A DNA stretch of 64,000 bases, taken from contig CM055109.1 of assembly GCA_029204225.1 (NCBI GenBank), positions 43,957,054 through 44,021,053 on the forward strand, read 5' to 3'. This document shows positions 43,335 to 54,143 of the stretch, one piece after another. Origin of the DNA: Diphasiastrum complanatum. Taxonomy: Eukaryota; Streptophyta; Lycopodiopsida; Lycopodiales; Lycopodiaceae. A program made the translations under genes and the position numbers. The notes beneath the pieces were generated by a model that was given only the letters and a program-made list of their open reading frames with translations, did no database searches and was not told the origin of the DNA. How positions within the stretch are numbered: position 1 is the first letter of the stretch; the number at the start of each line of letters is the position of its first letter.

Positions 43335-44175
43335 TCTATTACATAAGTAATTTGCACAAATAATGGCCTCTCCCCAAAACGATTTAGGTAGAGAAGAATC
43401 TAGCCTTAAAGCTTTTGCAAACTCACAAGAGTCCTATTCTTTCTCTAGGCTATGCCATTTTGTTGAGGACTATATGTACATGTAATCTCTATTTTAATAC
43501 CATTGGATTTACAAAACTCTATCATCCTAGTGGAGATGTATTCCCCACCATTATCACTTCTCAATTCTTTTACTTTAGCATCAAGTTGATTATCTACTAG
43601 AGTTTTGAACTTTACAAAAGACTCAAACACCTTACTTTTGGAATCTAAAAGCTCAATCCAAGTGTATCTAGAGTAATCATCAATAAAAGATACATACATT
43701 AATGCACCTCCATTAGATTCTTGAGAAAAAGAGTGCACATCACTATGAATGAGATCTAATGACTTAGAAGATCTAGTGGAAGAGTTAGCAAATGGTAGCT
43801 TGTGAGCCTTTGAGAGGCTACAAGCCTCACAACTCTTTCCACACTTTGAAAATGCTTTTGAAGGCCGAGTGCAAGTCCTTTGTGCATAGGGTCTCCATTG
43901 ATTTGAAGTTGGGGCCCAACCTATTATGCCAAAGCTCCACTTGTGTAAGCTCCTCCTTAGCCATGTTCACACTTCCAAGAAACACATTAGCATCAAGCTT
44001 GAATAGCCTCCCTTGCTTGAATCCTTTTACAATGCAAGTGTCATTCATCATAATAGACCAAACTCCTTCTTTAAAATGGAAATCTAAACCACTATCCATT
44101 AGTGGTCCAACACTTAGCAACAACACTTAGCAAGCTCTTAGTAAGATTAGGAACATATGTTAAAAATTCACAATT
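43335..44175 (-). pseudogene. copia pre-integrase and integrase core
   Basis: On the minus strand: TYVPNLTKSLLSV with a small in-place duplication near 44110, then ELTQVELWHNRLG (about 43930), a damaged SCEACSLSKAHKLPF (about 43820) and the DDE core. First Asp lies in DLIHSDVH (about 43750), second in ELRSDNGGEYIS (about 43560). In QQNGIA-stop-RKN (43440-43460) the catalytic Glu codon is TAG. Three frameshifts or stops in all. Integrase would be inactive even if translated through. Confidence 0.88.
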
Positions 44176-44181
44176 CTAGCT

Positions 44182-44827
44182 TGACTAGTTTTGGTCATAT
44201 GACTTGTAAATAGTTAGATGGTCATGATGTGGCTTGTCACACATGCCAAATAGCATAGGATTCCATTCATAAGGATGTTCTCAAGTAGACCTAATGATAG
44301 AACCTTTGTAATGAGTCCAAATCATGCTTAAATACAAGAGAGAAAAAGTAGGAGCTATTTTTGATAATTTTTACATTGTTGAGGGATCTCCAAGATTCGA
44401 ACTTTAACTTGGCAGGGATGAAAGATCCACCAAAATTAGCATTAGGGATAGGTTTAGGGCTACTCATACCTATCAAAATCGTGATGGATCATGTATATAT
44501 AGGTGATGATATCTCACCAAAATTAATCAAGTAGTTTCATGATTTTTCTCTCATATTGGTGCAATTGCTCTCTATGTTCATAATTGTTTGAGTTCTTGTG
44601 ATTCCTAATGATTATAGGATTTAATGTAGGTCTAGTGTATAGTACTCAAACTGTGGGAGGCCGTACTTTCACATGTGTGAAGGCTTCTTCAAGGATTTGG
44701 GCCATTTAGTGAGGTTCAAGCATAGATTCTTGATGGTTCAAGTTCTGATAATCTTATGAGATCATAATCTATTGTTTCCCTCATCATTTCAAGTGTCTTA
44801 GGGTCCTTATTTGCCGTAATTTTAACA
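44182..44827 (+). repeat. copia 5' LTR
   Basis: Starts near TTTTGGTCATATGACTTG and ends TTTTAACA directly before the primer site. TATA-like ATGTATATATAGG lies at 44492-44504. A TTCACATGTGTGAA box lies at 44668-44681. It matches 48822-49130 through the TATA region only. Confidence 0.8.
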
Positions 44828-44839
44828 TGGTATCAGAGC
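44828..44839 (+). other. Primer-binding site (initiator tRNA-Met)
   Basis: TGGTATCAGAGC, the standard plant copia primer site complementary to the 3' end of initiator tRNA-Met, directly after the LTR. Confidence 0.95.
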
Positions 44840-45629
44840 CTTAAGGCTGAAATGAGCTAAATCCTTGGTTTTCATTCAATTTGGTCACAATTTTTGATCT
44901 AAATCTTGTGTAGATTGGATCTTAGCATCTAGGATTGATTCTAGAACTCAAAGTGAGTCAATTCCACTGGAGATTGGTGTTGTGTGACTTCATTTGCAGG
45001 TGTTTAGTTGTCTAAAACCAGAGGCAAAGTTGAATTCAATTTACATTACCAAGATAGCAAGTTTTGCTTGCTCCAAGCATTGATTTCTAACGAGTTTTGG
45101 AGGTGATTTTATAGAGGAGGCTTTCTATCATTCAAGGAGAGAGAAGATCAGAGATTTGGGGACTCTTCAAGGCTGTTCTAAGGTGTAGAGGACATCTTCT
45201 AAAGTGATTTAGGTTCAGTCCAACCATTGCTTGACTTGTGCATCAAAGTAGATCAATTTTTCATCCTCAATTTTTGCTTGTGATTGGATAGTAGATTGTG
45301 TTGCATCCTTATTAAGTTCCATATAGATTTTTACAAGTGATTTTGGAACTATATTAGGTTGCTGAAATTCACTCTTGATCAAATCATTTGGAAGCTTTTA
45401 TGTTCTTTATAGAAAGAGGGGCAATTCTACTAGTATTATCTACTTCAATCAAGCAAGTGCATTGTTTCTAGTATTCTATGATTTGATTTTGTTAAAGATC
45501 ATTCTTAGATCTTTATAGGACGTTTATTACTGATATTTTCAGGTCCCTAAGAAGTGGGATAAGGTAGATCTTCAATCAAATCAATAGAAATAACCTTCAT
45601 TTGTGTCAAGTCCTTGATTAGGAGACTAG

Positions 45630-46663
45630 ATGGCATCTTTAAATGCATATCTTTTGGATACTAATGAAAGGCTCAACAAAACTAGCTATTCCATATGGAA
45701 ATTTAGAATGGAATCTATCATAATCATGCAAGATCTGATGGAGATTGTAAATGGTAAGGAGGGTGAACCTATTCATCCTCAAGAAAAAGCCAAATACATC
45801 AAGAGGTGCAATTTGCACTACATTGCATAAAAATGAATGTTGCAAATGAGCTCTTGATGTTGAAAATGAGCTCTTAATGTTGCAAATGAGCTCTTAATGA
45901 ATGTTGCAAATGGCTCAAGATGCCTGGGAGACTTTGCAAAATGTCTATGAATCCAAAAGACCAAACTAGGAAGTTATCTTTGAAGAATCAAATCTATAGA
46001 AGCTATCAAAAGAAAGGAGAGAGTGCACATACTTTTGTCTTAAGAGTGAAGGAATTGAACAAAGAGCTAGCCTTCATAGGTGATCCTATCAAGGATGAAG
46101 AGCTTGTTCAACTCATATTGAATGGAATAAGCTTTGAATTTGACAATTTGATTGAGGGATATGCAATTATGGGTAAGCTATGCATACTTGAGGAACTCCA
46201 AGGCACACTCATGGCCGAGGAATCAAGAAGAAGCCAAATGCAAGAGAGGATGGATAGGCTTTCCATCCAAGGTGGAGATGACCAAGCTCTCTTCACCAAA
46301 GGCAAAGGGAAGTCCAAAGGCAAAGGATCAACATTCAAAAAGTCTTCAAAGCTTGAGGATCAAGAAGGACCCTCAAAGGCATCTCCATCAACCACCAAAG
46401 TCAAGAAGGACAAATCAAAGGTGAAGTGCTACTATTGTAGCAAAATGGGGCATTATGCCTCGGAATGCTTCAAGAGGAAGCTTTCAACAAGCTTCAAAGG
46501 AGAAGATCCTTGGTGGATTGACTTGGGCGCTAGTTCACACATGACTAGCAAGAGAGAGTTTTTCTCTTCTCTCTTATCTTATGATGGACCTATAAAGTCT
46601 ATCTATACAACAAATGATGAAGCTTGTAAGATTGAAGGAGTTGGTAGCATTCCCTTTGCTTAG
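45630..46663 (+). pseudogene. gag: copia gag and protease
   Basis: ATG at 45630 opens MASLNAYLLDTNERLNKTSY, SIWKFRMESIIIMQDLMEIV, which is the copia gag N-terminus also seen at 62345-62626. A stop at 45830 is followed by a small tandem repeat, and the frame resumes at 45920 to 46663. There QIYRSYQKKGESAHTFVLRV is capsid-like, CYYCSKMGHYASECF is an intact CCHC knuckle (about 46425-46470), and WWIDLGASSHMTSKREF (about 46513) is the protease entry. The usual DSGA active site reads DLGA here, a Ser/Thr to Leu change that should abolish proteolysis. A stop ends the frame at 46663. Confidence 0.87.
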
Positions 46664-47040
46664 GATCTTCCAAAAAAATCAACATAGAAGGTGTTTTGTA
46701 CATTCCTACAATAACAAAGAATCTACTAAGTGCTGGCCAAATGGTAGACAATGGTTTCAATGTTGACTTTGCTTCAAATGAATCTTTCATCAAGAAGAAA
46801 GGTAAGATAGTGGCTAAGGGCACTAGACTTGGCAAACTTTATAAGTTGGATGCATTTGTGGATACTAATGTTGTCATGCTGGCCGAGAAGAGCAAGATAG
46901 ATACCTTCACCAAGGAGGGTCCATCTTCCACGAGAGGGATCATGCTTGGATATGCAAGCTCAAGCAAGGGCTACAAAATCTATCTCCCATCCTTGAACGA
47001 ATTTGTTGTTTGAAGGGATGTTATATTTGATGAACATCAT
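46664..47040 (+). pseudogene. copia pre-integrase fused to integrase tail
   Basis: TKNLLSAGQMVDNGFNVDF (46718-46775) is the end of the protease/pre-integrase linker, and LGKLYKLDAFVDT follows near 46830. Directly after about 46895 comes GIMLGYASSSKGYKIYLP (46940-46993), which belongs to the integrase tail. The zinc finger and DDE core that should lie between are missing, an in-frame deletion of several hundred bases. A TGA at 47011 splits it from the RT frame. Confidence 0.85.
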
Positions 47041-48816
47041 ATGCATATGCTTGAAGAAGGCTCAAGTGCTCCAACAATCAAGAAGAAGATGGTCGAGGAG
47101 CAAGATCTTGATTTCGAGGAGGAGCTCATGGAGGAGCAAGCACCAAACCCACCTATCACACCAAGAAGATCTTCAAGGGAAAAAGTGGAGCCATCAAGGC
47201 TCACATATCAAGGAAAAGAGCAGCAAGTTGAGGGTATCTCATCCACTTCTTATGCTTTGTCTAGTTTTGAAGAACCATCTAATGTTGACGATGCATTGAA
47301 CTCCAAAGAATGGTATAAAGCTATGTTGGATGAGTATAATGCCTTGATTGAGAATGAAACTTGGCTTTTTGTTGGTAGACCTCAAAGGAATGTAATAGGA
47401 TGCAAGTGGGTCTTCAAGCTTAAGTTGAATGCAAATGGGAGTGTTAACAAACATAAAGCAAGATTAGTTGCAAAAGGTTATGCTCAAGAGAGAGAAATAG
47501 ACTATGAGGAAACTTTTGCACCCGTGGCCAAGATGGTCACAATAAGGCTAATCATTGCCCTTGCATCACATTTTGGATGGATCCTATGTCAAATGGATGT
47601 CTCTAATGCTTTCTTGAATGGTTTTTTGGAAGAGGATATCTATATGGAGCAGCCACAAGGGTTCATCAAACATGGAATGGAGAACAGAGTATGCCATCTC
47701 AAAAGAAGCATCTACGGCTTGAAGCAAGCCTCGAGATCTTGGAATTCAATATTACATTGCTATCTTATTTCACTTTCTTTTGTTAAAAGTGAATATGATC
47801 CCACTCTTTACATTAAGTTTGATGATGTTGGTATTGTACTTTTACTCATTTATGTAGATGACATCATCATTAGTGGAAATAGTGTTGATGGTATTGAAAA
47901 AATCAAGATAGATCTATCCTTAGAGTTCAAGATGGTAGATCTAGGGTGTCTTCACTTCATCTTAGGCATAGAGGTACTTAAAAGATCTAATTTTATCTTT
48001 ATAAGTCAAGTAAACTATACTCAAATTATTTTGAAAAAGTTGAAGATGGAAGTATGCAAAAGTGTTGACACACCAATGGAGCAAGATGTAAAAGTGCCAA
48101 ATGAAGATGATGAAAGATCCTTCATGGATATCACTTTGTTTAGGCAGCTTATAGGCTCCTTAATGTGGATTACTATAACTAGCCTAGATCTTAGCTTTAG
48201 TGTATGTAGGTTGAGCCAATACATGCAAAAACCATTGAATATCCATTGGAAAAAGGCTAAGAGGATTCTAAGATACATCTCGGGTACATTGGATTTTGGG
48301 ATTCTATATAGAGGAGATGTGATTAACCTTCATGCATTTAGTGATTCAGATATTGCAGGGGACAAGAGGAATAGGAAATCAACAAGTGCCTATTCAACTT
48401 TCATAGGAGGAGGTGTGGTTTCATGGCTTTCAAAAAAGCAAGAAACTATATCTCTATCTTCAACCGAGGCCGAGTACAAAGCTTTGACAACCACTACAAA
48501 GGAGGTACTTTGGATCAAGAGATTATTGGTGGAGCTAAAGATCATGGATGCAGAGGAGGCACCAATCATCTACAATGACAATATATCAGCCCAACACCTT
48601 GCATCTAACCCAATCTTCCATGCAAGATCTAAGCACATTGAGATATGCCATCACTTTGTGAGAAAAATGGTGCAAGCCAAGGAGATTACTTTGGAGCATG
48701 TTCCAAGCAATGAATGTGTAGCTAATCTACTTACTAAACCACTTCAAAAGACACCTTTTATGAAGTTCAGATCATCATTTGGAGTGATTAGTAAAGCAAT
48801 TATTGAACCAATTTAG
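47041..48816 (+). CDS. copia reverse transcriptase-RNase H, open frame of 591 codons
   Basis: The longest uninterrupted copia frame in the window. It follows the missing integrase core. RT runs from CKWVFKLKLNANGSVNKHKA (47401) through EETFAPVAKM, QMDVSNAFLNGFLEED, SIYGLKQASRSWN and the active site LIYVDDIIISGN (about 47848-47883). RNase H has HAFSDSDIAGD (first Asp), SLSSTEAEYKAL (Glu) and IYNDNISAQHLA (Asp). It ends PSNECVANLLTKPLQKTP and a short tail. Every catalytic residue I can check is present. In the intact element this would be the end of one long polyprotein, so the first ATG here is not a true start. It could give active RT only from a chance transcript. Confidence 0.8.
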   Translation: MHMLEEGSSAPTIKKKMVEEQDLDFEEELMEEQAPNPPITPRRSSREKVEPSRLTYQGKEQQVEGISSTSYALSSFEEPSNVDDALNSKEWYKAMLDEYNALIENETWLFVGRPQRNVIGCKWVFKLKLNANGSVNKHKARLVAKGYAQEREIDYEETFAPVAKMVTIRLIIALASHFGWILCQMDVSNAFLNGFLEEDIYMEQPQGFIKHGMENRVCHLKRSIYGLKQASRSWNSILHCYLISLSFVKSEYDPTLYIKFDDVGIVLLLIYVDDIIISGNSVDGIEKIKIDLSLEFKMVDLGCLHFILGIEVLKRSNFIFISQVNYTQIILKKLKMEVCKSVDTPMEQDVKVPNEDDERSFMDITLFRQLIGSLMWITITSLDLSFSVCRLSQYMQKPLNIHWKKAKRILRYISGTLDFGILYRGDVINLHAFSDSDIAGDKRNRKSTSAYSTFIGGGVVSWLSKKQETISLSSTEAEYKALTTTTKEVLWIKRLLVELKIMDAEEAPIIYNDNISAQHLASNPIFHARSKHIEICHHFVRKMVQAKEITLEHVPSNECVANLLTKPLQKTPFMKFRSSFGVISKAIIEPI

Positions 48817-48821
48817 ATAGT

Positions 48822-49340
48822 TTTGGTCATATGACTTGTAAATAGCTTGTGGCTTGTCACACATGCCAAATAGCATAGGATTCCATTCATAAGGATGTTC
48901 TCAAGTAGACATAAGTGATAGAACCTTTGGAATGAGTCCAAATCATGCTTAAATACAAGAGAGAAAAAGTAGGAGCTATTTTTGGTAATTTTTACGTTGT
49001 TGAGGGATCTCCAAGATTCCAACCCTAACTTGGTAGGGATGAAAGATCCACCAAAATTAGCATTAGGGATAGGTTTAGGGCTACTCATACCTACCCAAAA
49101 CCGTGGTGGATCATGTATATATAGGTGATGTTGTCTTGTGTTTTTATGCATTGATTGGGTTCTAAGCTTAGTATACTTTATTCTCAGCTTGCTGTCCGTA
49201 CTCTGACAGGTTTTCACATGTGTGAAACCAAGCAAGTACAAGTTTTGATCAATAATGATTGTTCTTGTTAGATTTCTTCATCTAGATTTGATCTAAATGC
49301 TATCTAATCTTGTGTAGATTGATAAGTTAATCTAATCTAA
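48822..49340 (+). repeat. copia 3' LTR
   Basis: Matches the 5' LTR from TAGTTTTGGTCATATGACTT to the TATA-like ATGTATATATAGG (about 49115). Beyond that only the CCGTACT...TTCACATGTGTGAA block (49196-49226) is shared. Proposed end at AATCTAACA (49340). Confidence 0.7.
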
Positions 49341-50640
49341 CATCGAGTCACACTTGTGGATCTCATTCAGATCTATTCTTGGTCCATTTTGTTGTACTTT
49401 GACATAGATCACATTACACATTACATTGTAATATTCTTCTAAAAAAATAGGCTATTCGTTTATATTCTTGTATTACTAAATTTACATTTTATGTCATAAC
49501 ACAAAATTGAAAAATTATAAAAAATTTCAAAAAGCATGTAAATTTATATAGGCTGGTAGATAGGTGACACAAATATTTCTATATTTCAAAATGTAATATA
49601 ATACAATTACATTGATCTCTGTATCTAGACTCTAGTCCATTTTGGATGCTTACCCCAACAAAAGTTGCAACTTAGAGTCATGGAGTAACTTTTTTCTTTT
49701 ATATGGGTTATTGAGGTCATTCATGCTGCATATTTTTCTAACGTTGTCACGCAGTCTGCATTTTTTACATGCAAATTCGCACAGACGAAGAAAAGACAAA
49801 TGAATTGCGACACTGTGTTCTTACACAGGTTATGGTGACAGGCGAAAAGGGGACACTACCTTACTGAATGCCAAAGTCACCCTGTAAATCTTATCCTAAG
49901 GCCATTCGTAAGAGTAACGCACTTTTGCGTCATCACCTACGTTCACTTTAATACTGGCTGACGTCGCACCCTTTTCACCCTCACCCCATGTAGTTGCGCT
50001 AACAGATTGGAAAACGATTGCAGCCACCCACAATCTCCTACATACAGCACAGCCACTTTGTACTTTTGCATCTGCACACCTGTAATATTATGTATATATA
50101 TTGGATACCATCTACGTATTCAATGATGATGATGAATTCTGATGAAGCAAGATAAATCTAGAATAAGTGAAGGAGGTTTTATTCCTCATTATCGATAGAA
50201 ATAAGCTTTGTAGGGCACGCGGTTTTGTCCGCTACAGTCTTGTGCTCTAATCGCATTATTGACTTGTATACTTGATATACTTAATCAAACGATTCATTTA
50301 TTCTGCACTTTATATAGAGTCAATCTTGCTATGCTTATTCTTCAATCTGTCTGATCTTTCTTGTTGCTCTTTCTGGTAATAGACGATTAACTTTTAGTCT
50401 TGTCTTTTACAAATAATTTGCGACTAATTATCACTCGAGCACAGTCTAGCTCTTCGCGAATCATTCGCGACAGATAATTTGTCTTGCAATTCGTGACAAA
50501 TTAATCATCTAGCGCTTCATCCATTTAAATGTTTGGTTATGTAATCTAAAATGATTGTGATTTCTATCACTAAAGTTTTGTTCATTCTGATAGGCGTAGT
50601 CATGCTTAGGGAGAGGGTCATTTAACTCATTCCGTTGTGC
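49341..50640. other. AT-rich stretch, probable LTR of the following gypsy element in part
   Basis: No gene. TATATATATTGG near 50092 and AGGAGGTTTTATTCC nearby look like LTR promoter and processing sequence. The last 120 bp share words with 62200-62355 (TTTTGTTCATTCTGATAGGC, GTAGTCATGCTTAGG). Boundaries could not be fixed. Confidence 0.45.
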
Positions 50641-50759
50641 ACGAACATTTTCTGTTCAAGTTTGCTTCTCGTTCGTTTCTCATCATTCCACAACTACACA
50701 GACATTAAACCAAGCCATATTTTTCTAATCTGTGCTGCCAAACAATCACTCTAAGATCT

Positions 50760-51209
50760 CCCAAACGTTCATTGCAGAGCTCGCCACTTTGGTCCTGACC
50801 GACGTGTAGTTCAGTTCTCGACCGGGGTTTCACACTTCTTACCAAGCCGAGCTCCACGACTCTTGTCTGGATCGGACCACTACCTAATAACTCTCGACCG
50901 AGCCACTACTTTAAAATCCTGACATGTCTTGAGTTACACCTCAACCGACGCTCATCGATCAAATCTCGACCAAGTCTTTTATAGACCTTCCGTGGCAACT
51001 CAACCGATGCTTTCTTTAAAATCTCGACCGAAGGCTTCCTTCAAATCTCAACCGGAGTCTTAAGTCCTGATTTCAACCGAAGGCCTCTTTAAAATCTGAC
51101 AAAAAATCGGAGCCTTCAGTCCTGACCTCAACCTGAGCCAAAGCGCTCCTTCCAATCTTGACCGGAGCCAAAGTGCTCCTTCAAATCTCAACCGGAGCCA
51201 AAGTGCTCC
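50760..51209 (+). repeat. Gypsy leader tandem array, first half
   Basis: Degenerate units with TCTCGACCGGAG or CTCAACCGGAG cores; the last three are GGAGCCAAAGTGCTCCTTC-type units of about 29 bp. It breaks off at GTGCTCC, where the copia LTR begins. Confidence 0.9.
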
Positions 51210-51439
51210 TGAATTCCGCACCTTGGTTGAAATGAAGTCGAATGCTATATTGATTTTTATGAACGTAGATCAATAGTAAGTAACTACTCTCAAAAGTATT
51301 GTAGGAGTGTTTTCGCTGGCAGTGCCCAACAAATGCATCTGAATTCCATCCAAATCTCAAAAGAGAGTTGCGAATGTTTCGTGAATTTTCTTCTCACGAT
51401 TCTCATCAGTCGTATCGGAGCAACACACGACTCCCAACA
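51210..51439 (+). repeat. copia 5' LTR (230 bp)
   Basis: Begins TGAATTCCGCACCTTGGTTG and ends ACGACTCCCAACA; followed by one A and the primer site. Short for a plant copia LTR. Confidence 0.92.
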
Positions 51440-51440
51440 A

Positions 51441-51452
51441 TGGTATCAGAGC
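51441..51452 (+). other. Primer-binding site (initiator tRNA-Met)
   Basis: TGGTATCAGAGC one base after the 5' LTR, the standard copia primer site. Confidence 0.95.
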
Positions 51453-51551
51453 CACCCTGTCATATTCTGACATAGCCGAGAAGCTAGCAGATCCAGGAGG
51501 CCAAGCATTCAGACAATCAACCATCAACAAGAAAACAGACTTCAAGAAGCA

Positions 51552-52700
51552 ATGGCTTCAACTACCAGTGCTGAACAAGAGTTGCACTATACTTAATTCT
51601 TCAAGATCTAACTTTTTAGCCTAGAAAGTTAAGACATCTTTGATACTCAAGAGCGAAGGACTCTTCCCCTGGGTGGATGGTACAGAAAAAATGCCTACGA
51701 CAACAGACAAGGAGCTATGCGAATGGAGGGAGAAAAACGACAAGGTAGTAGCCTTGCTATCATCTTCCATTGAAGATAGCCTTACACTTGACCTAGCTAC
51801 ACTCTCCAAGCTAAGGAGATGTGGGATGCATTGCTCACAAGATTTCAGACGAAATCAAGAAGTTAGATTATGAAGCTGGAAGATCATTTGACGAATCTGC
51901 AGTGGGATTTAAAAGACTTCACCTCTTTCGTGAGAAAGATGAAGGATTTGTTTCTATCACTACACAACTTAGGAGCAGAGAATGTAGTTTCAGCTGAGAA
52001 GCAGCTCACATATCTGTTGAGAGCCTTACCCAGATCTTTCCAGACAACATGAACCCTGCTCGCGAAAGATCCTACCATGAATCTCGAAAAGACGATTGTC
52101 GAGATTTGAGAGAAAGTCGAGGCTAGAGAACATCTTGATCACAAAGATAATTCTGACCAGTCACTCTACGACAATAGAGAAAAATCAAAGAAATAGTTCA
52201 AGCTTAAGAGGGAGTCGAATCAGAGGCAGGATCATGTCCAGCAAGCAGAGGGGACCAACAAAAGCAACTGGAAGACCAAGGGGAGGTCGAAACAACAAGA
52301 TGTTGACAAGAAGACCTGCACGAGATGCAGAAGAGATGGGCATACAGTAGATACCTACTGGCTCAATCCCAAGATTGAGTGTATTTATTGCCATAAGAAG
52401 GGTCATGCAGCCATGTGTTGCTACTAGAACCCAAGAAATAGATCAGCATAGAACAGACAGGAGAACGATAATAGTTCTTCCTATGTCGAGGAGCTCGAGA
52501 ACTCGAAGATGGGCGAAGAAAGAACGAACAAAAATTGTTCGATCGCCTACATTTGTGAGGATGTGTGTGCAGCATCAACGTCTAACACACACGAGGTGAT
52601 CTTGGATTCAGGATCCACCTCGCACTTCGTGACATCAAGACGAATCATGTCTGATTTCAGAAGTCAGATCCCTCAATATTCATAGTTCTTGGAGATGGAT
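51552..52700 (+). pseudogene. gag: copia gag and protease entry (nested element)
   Basis: ATG at 51552 opens MASTTSAEQELHYT, then a stop. Frames continue as KMKDLFLSLHNLGAENVVS (51936-51990) and KQLTYLLRALPRSFQTT. Two zinc-knuckle-like motifs follow: CTRCRRDGHTVDTYW (about 52318), whose last Cys is Tyr, and CIYCHKKGHAAMCCY (about 52381). EVILDSGSTSHFVTSRRIMS (52595-52655) is the protease entry with an intact DSG. At least seven stops or shifts interrupt it. Confidence 0.85.
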
Positions 52701-52739
52701 CCAGACATCAAGTGAACGGTATTGGTTCACTCTGGCTCA

Positions 52740-53880
52740 ACACCAACGGTAGAGATAGATGACTCGAAGACATTCTGTTTGTGCCAACTCTGCAGCAAGA
52801 CCTGCTCTTTGTAGCAAGAATAGCAGATGCAGGGATGCGTGTGACGTTTTCTAACAAAGCATGCAACGTGATTGATGCCAACACCAGCACTCTCATTGCT
52901 CAAGGCAGAAGGAAAGGGAACCTATATCATCTGAAGGTATGCCTACTTGCAGATCAGGTGTATCAGACTCATGACGACTTGCTAGATACTCTGTGGCATA
53001 GAAGACTCTACCACATGAACTCAATGGCACTCTACCAGTCAAGTCATCATGGAGCAATAACAGGGGTCAGCATCTCGAATGCAACCAATTCGACCATCTG
53101 TGATGCATGTTTGAAAGGCAAGATGTCATGCACACCATTCGTCAAAGACTCCTACAGAACGACAAAGATTCTGGAGCTGGTGCACTCTGACATCTACGGT
53201 CCATTCAACGTGATCTCAGTAGGAGGTCCAAAATATTATATAACTTTCATTGATGATTATAGCAAGTTTGCCAGAGTGTATTTTATTCAGAGAAAATTTG
53301 AAGCACTCGATAAATTCACAAAATATGTGAATTGGGCTGAGAGATACACAAACAACAAGGTGAAGCAGATCAGAACAGATCAAAGTGGCGAATATATCTC
53401 GAATCGCTTCACTGACTTCTACAATGATCATGGCATCATTCACAAAAGAACTGCAGCCTACAGACCGCAGCACAATGGTGTTGTTGAACGAAAGAACTGG
53501 ACCCTGATGGAAGCAACCAGATGCATGATGGCATACTCAAAGGCTCCAAGGGCACTGTGGGCTGAAGCAGTAGCTACAGCCGCATAAATCCAGAATAGGA
53601 CAGGTAAATTTGGTGTTCCTCACACGACACCACATGAGCTATGGTGGGGTAGAAAGCCCAACCTATCTCACATTAGAATATTTGGCTATGCAGCATATGC
53701 ACATATTCCTGATAAGCTTTGCAAGAAGCTTGATGAGAAAGCCGAACAAGGATTTTTGGTAGGTAATGACAATAATTCGTCATACTACAGAATCTAAATG
53801 CCAGACACGAACACTGTGAAAACAGTGAGGGATGTCAAATTTGACGAGAGCAGGACAATGGCCAACGAACCCTGTTATCT
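52740..53880 (+). pseudogene. copia integrase (nested element)
   Basis: Open from 52781 to 53587 (268 codons). LWHRRLYHMNSMAL and ICDACLKGKMSC form the HHCC zinc finger (52993-53130). The DDE core has ELVHSDIYGPF (first Asp, about 53187), IRTDQSGEYISNRF (second Asp, 53371) and QHNGVVERKNWTLM (Glu, 53470). A TAA at 53585 follows ATAA. The tail continues as FGYAAYAHIPDKLCKKLDEK (53681-53740) and GFLVGNDNNSSYYRI, with another stop at 53797. All three catalytic residues are kept. Confidence 0.88.
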
Positions 53881-54143
53881 ATGAAGTTCTGGAAAGACAG
53901 TACTATAACCTGCCGCCAACGTTAGAGGGAGCAGAGGACGAACACAAAAACGAAGATTTTTGAGTCGTCTCCCATTCAAACGACGAAGCAGATGAAGAAA
54001 GATTTGAGAGGCAACCTGCCGCCGCAGTCCCTATAAACCAAGATGGTTCTGAAGCGAGCAGAATAGACAAGGGCAAAGGCATAGCTGTTCCAGGAGGATC
54101 TCCAAGAAGGTCGACAAGATCACGAAGAGCACCAGCAAGATTT

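Larger units (their letters stand above)
40800..44175 (-). mobile_element. Ty1/copia retrotransposon, minus strand, 5' part missing
   Basis: Minus-strand order is pre-integrase, integrase, RT, RNase H, as in copia. The 3' LTR ends (plus coordinates) at 41302; on the minus strand the polypurine-like AAAAATTGAGGAG (41303-41315) leads into TGTTAGAATTTAC. The other end of the LTR, near 40800, is uncertain. Gag and protease are absent: coding sequence stops at about 44175, where the LTR of the plus-strand copia element begins. The two elements are similar enough at protein level to be the same lineage. Confidence 0.85.
44182..49340 (+). mobile_element. Ty1/copia retrotransposon, plus strand, integrase core deleted
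   Basis: 5' LTR of about 645 bp (44182-44827), primer-binding site TGGTATCAGAGC (44828-44839), gag, protease, then an open RT-RNase H frame and a 3' LTR from about 48822. The first ~330 bp of the two LTRs agree closely, but the rest does not, so the ends may come from different copies. The exact LTR starts and target-site duplications could not be fixed. Orientation is opposite to the neighbouring copia element. Confidence 0.85.

Noticed and set aside
48813-49241. Antisense frame of 142 codons over the copia 3' LTR, also partly present at 44291-44476
   Set aside because: It lies antisense to a promoter-like LTR region, and the two copies share it simply because LTRs are copies. No protein family is evident.
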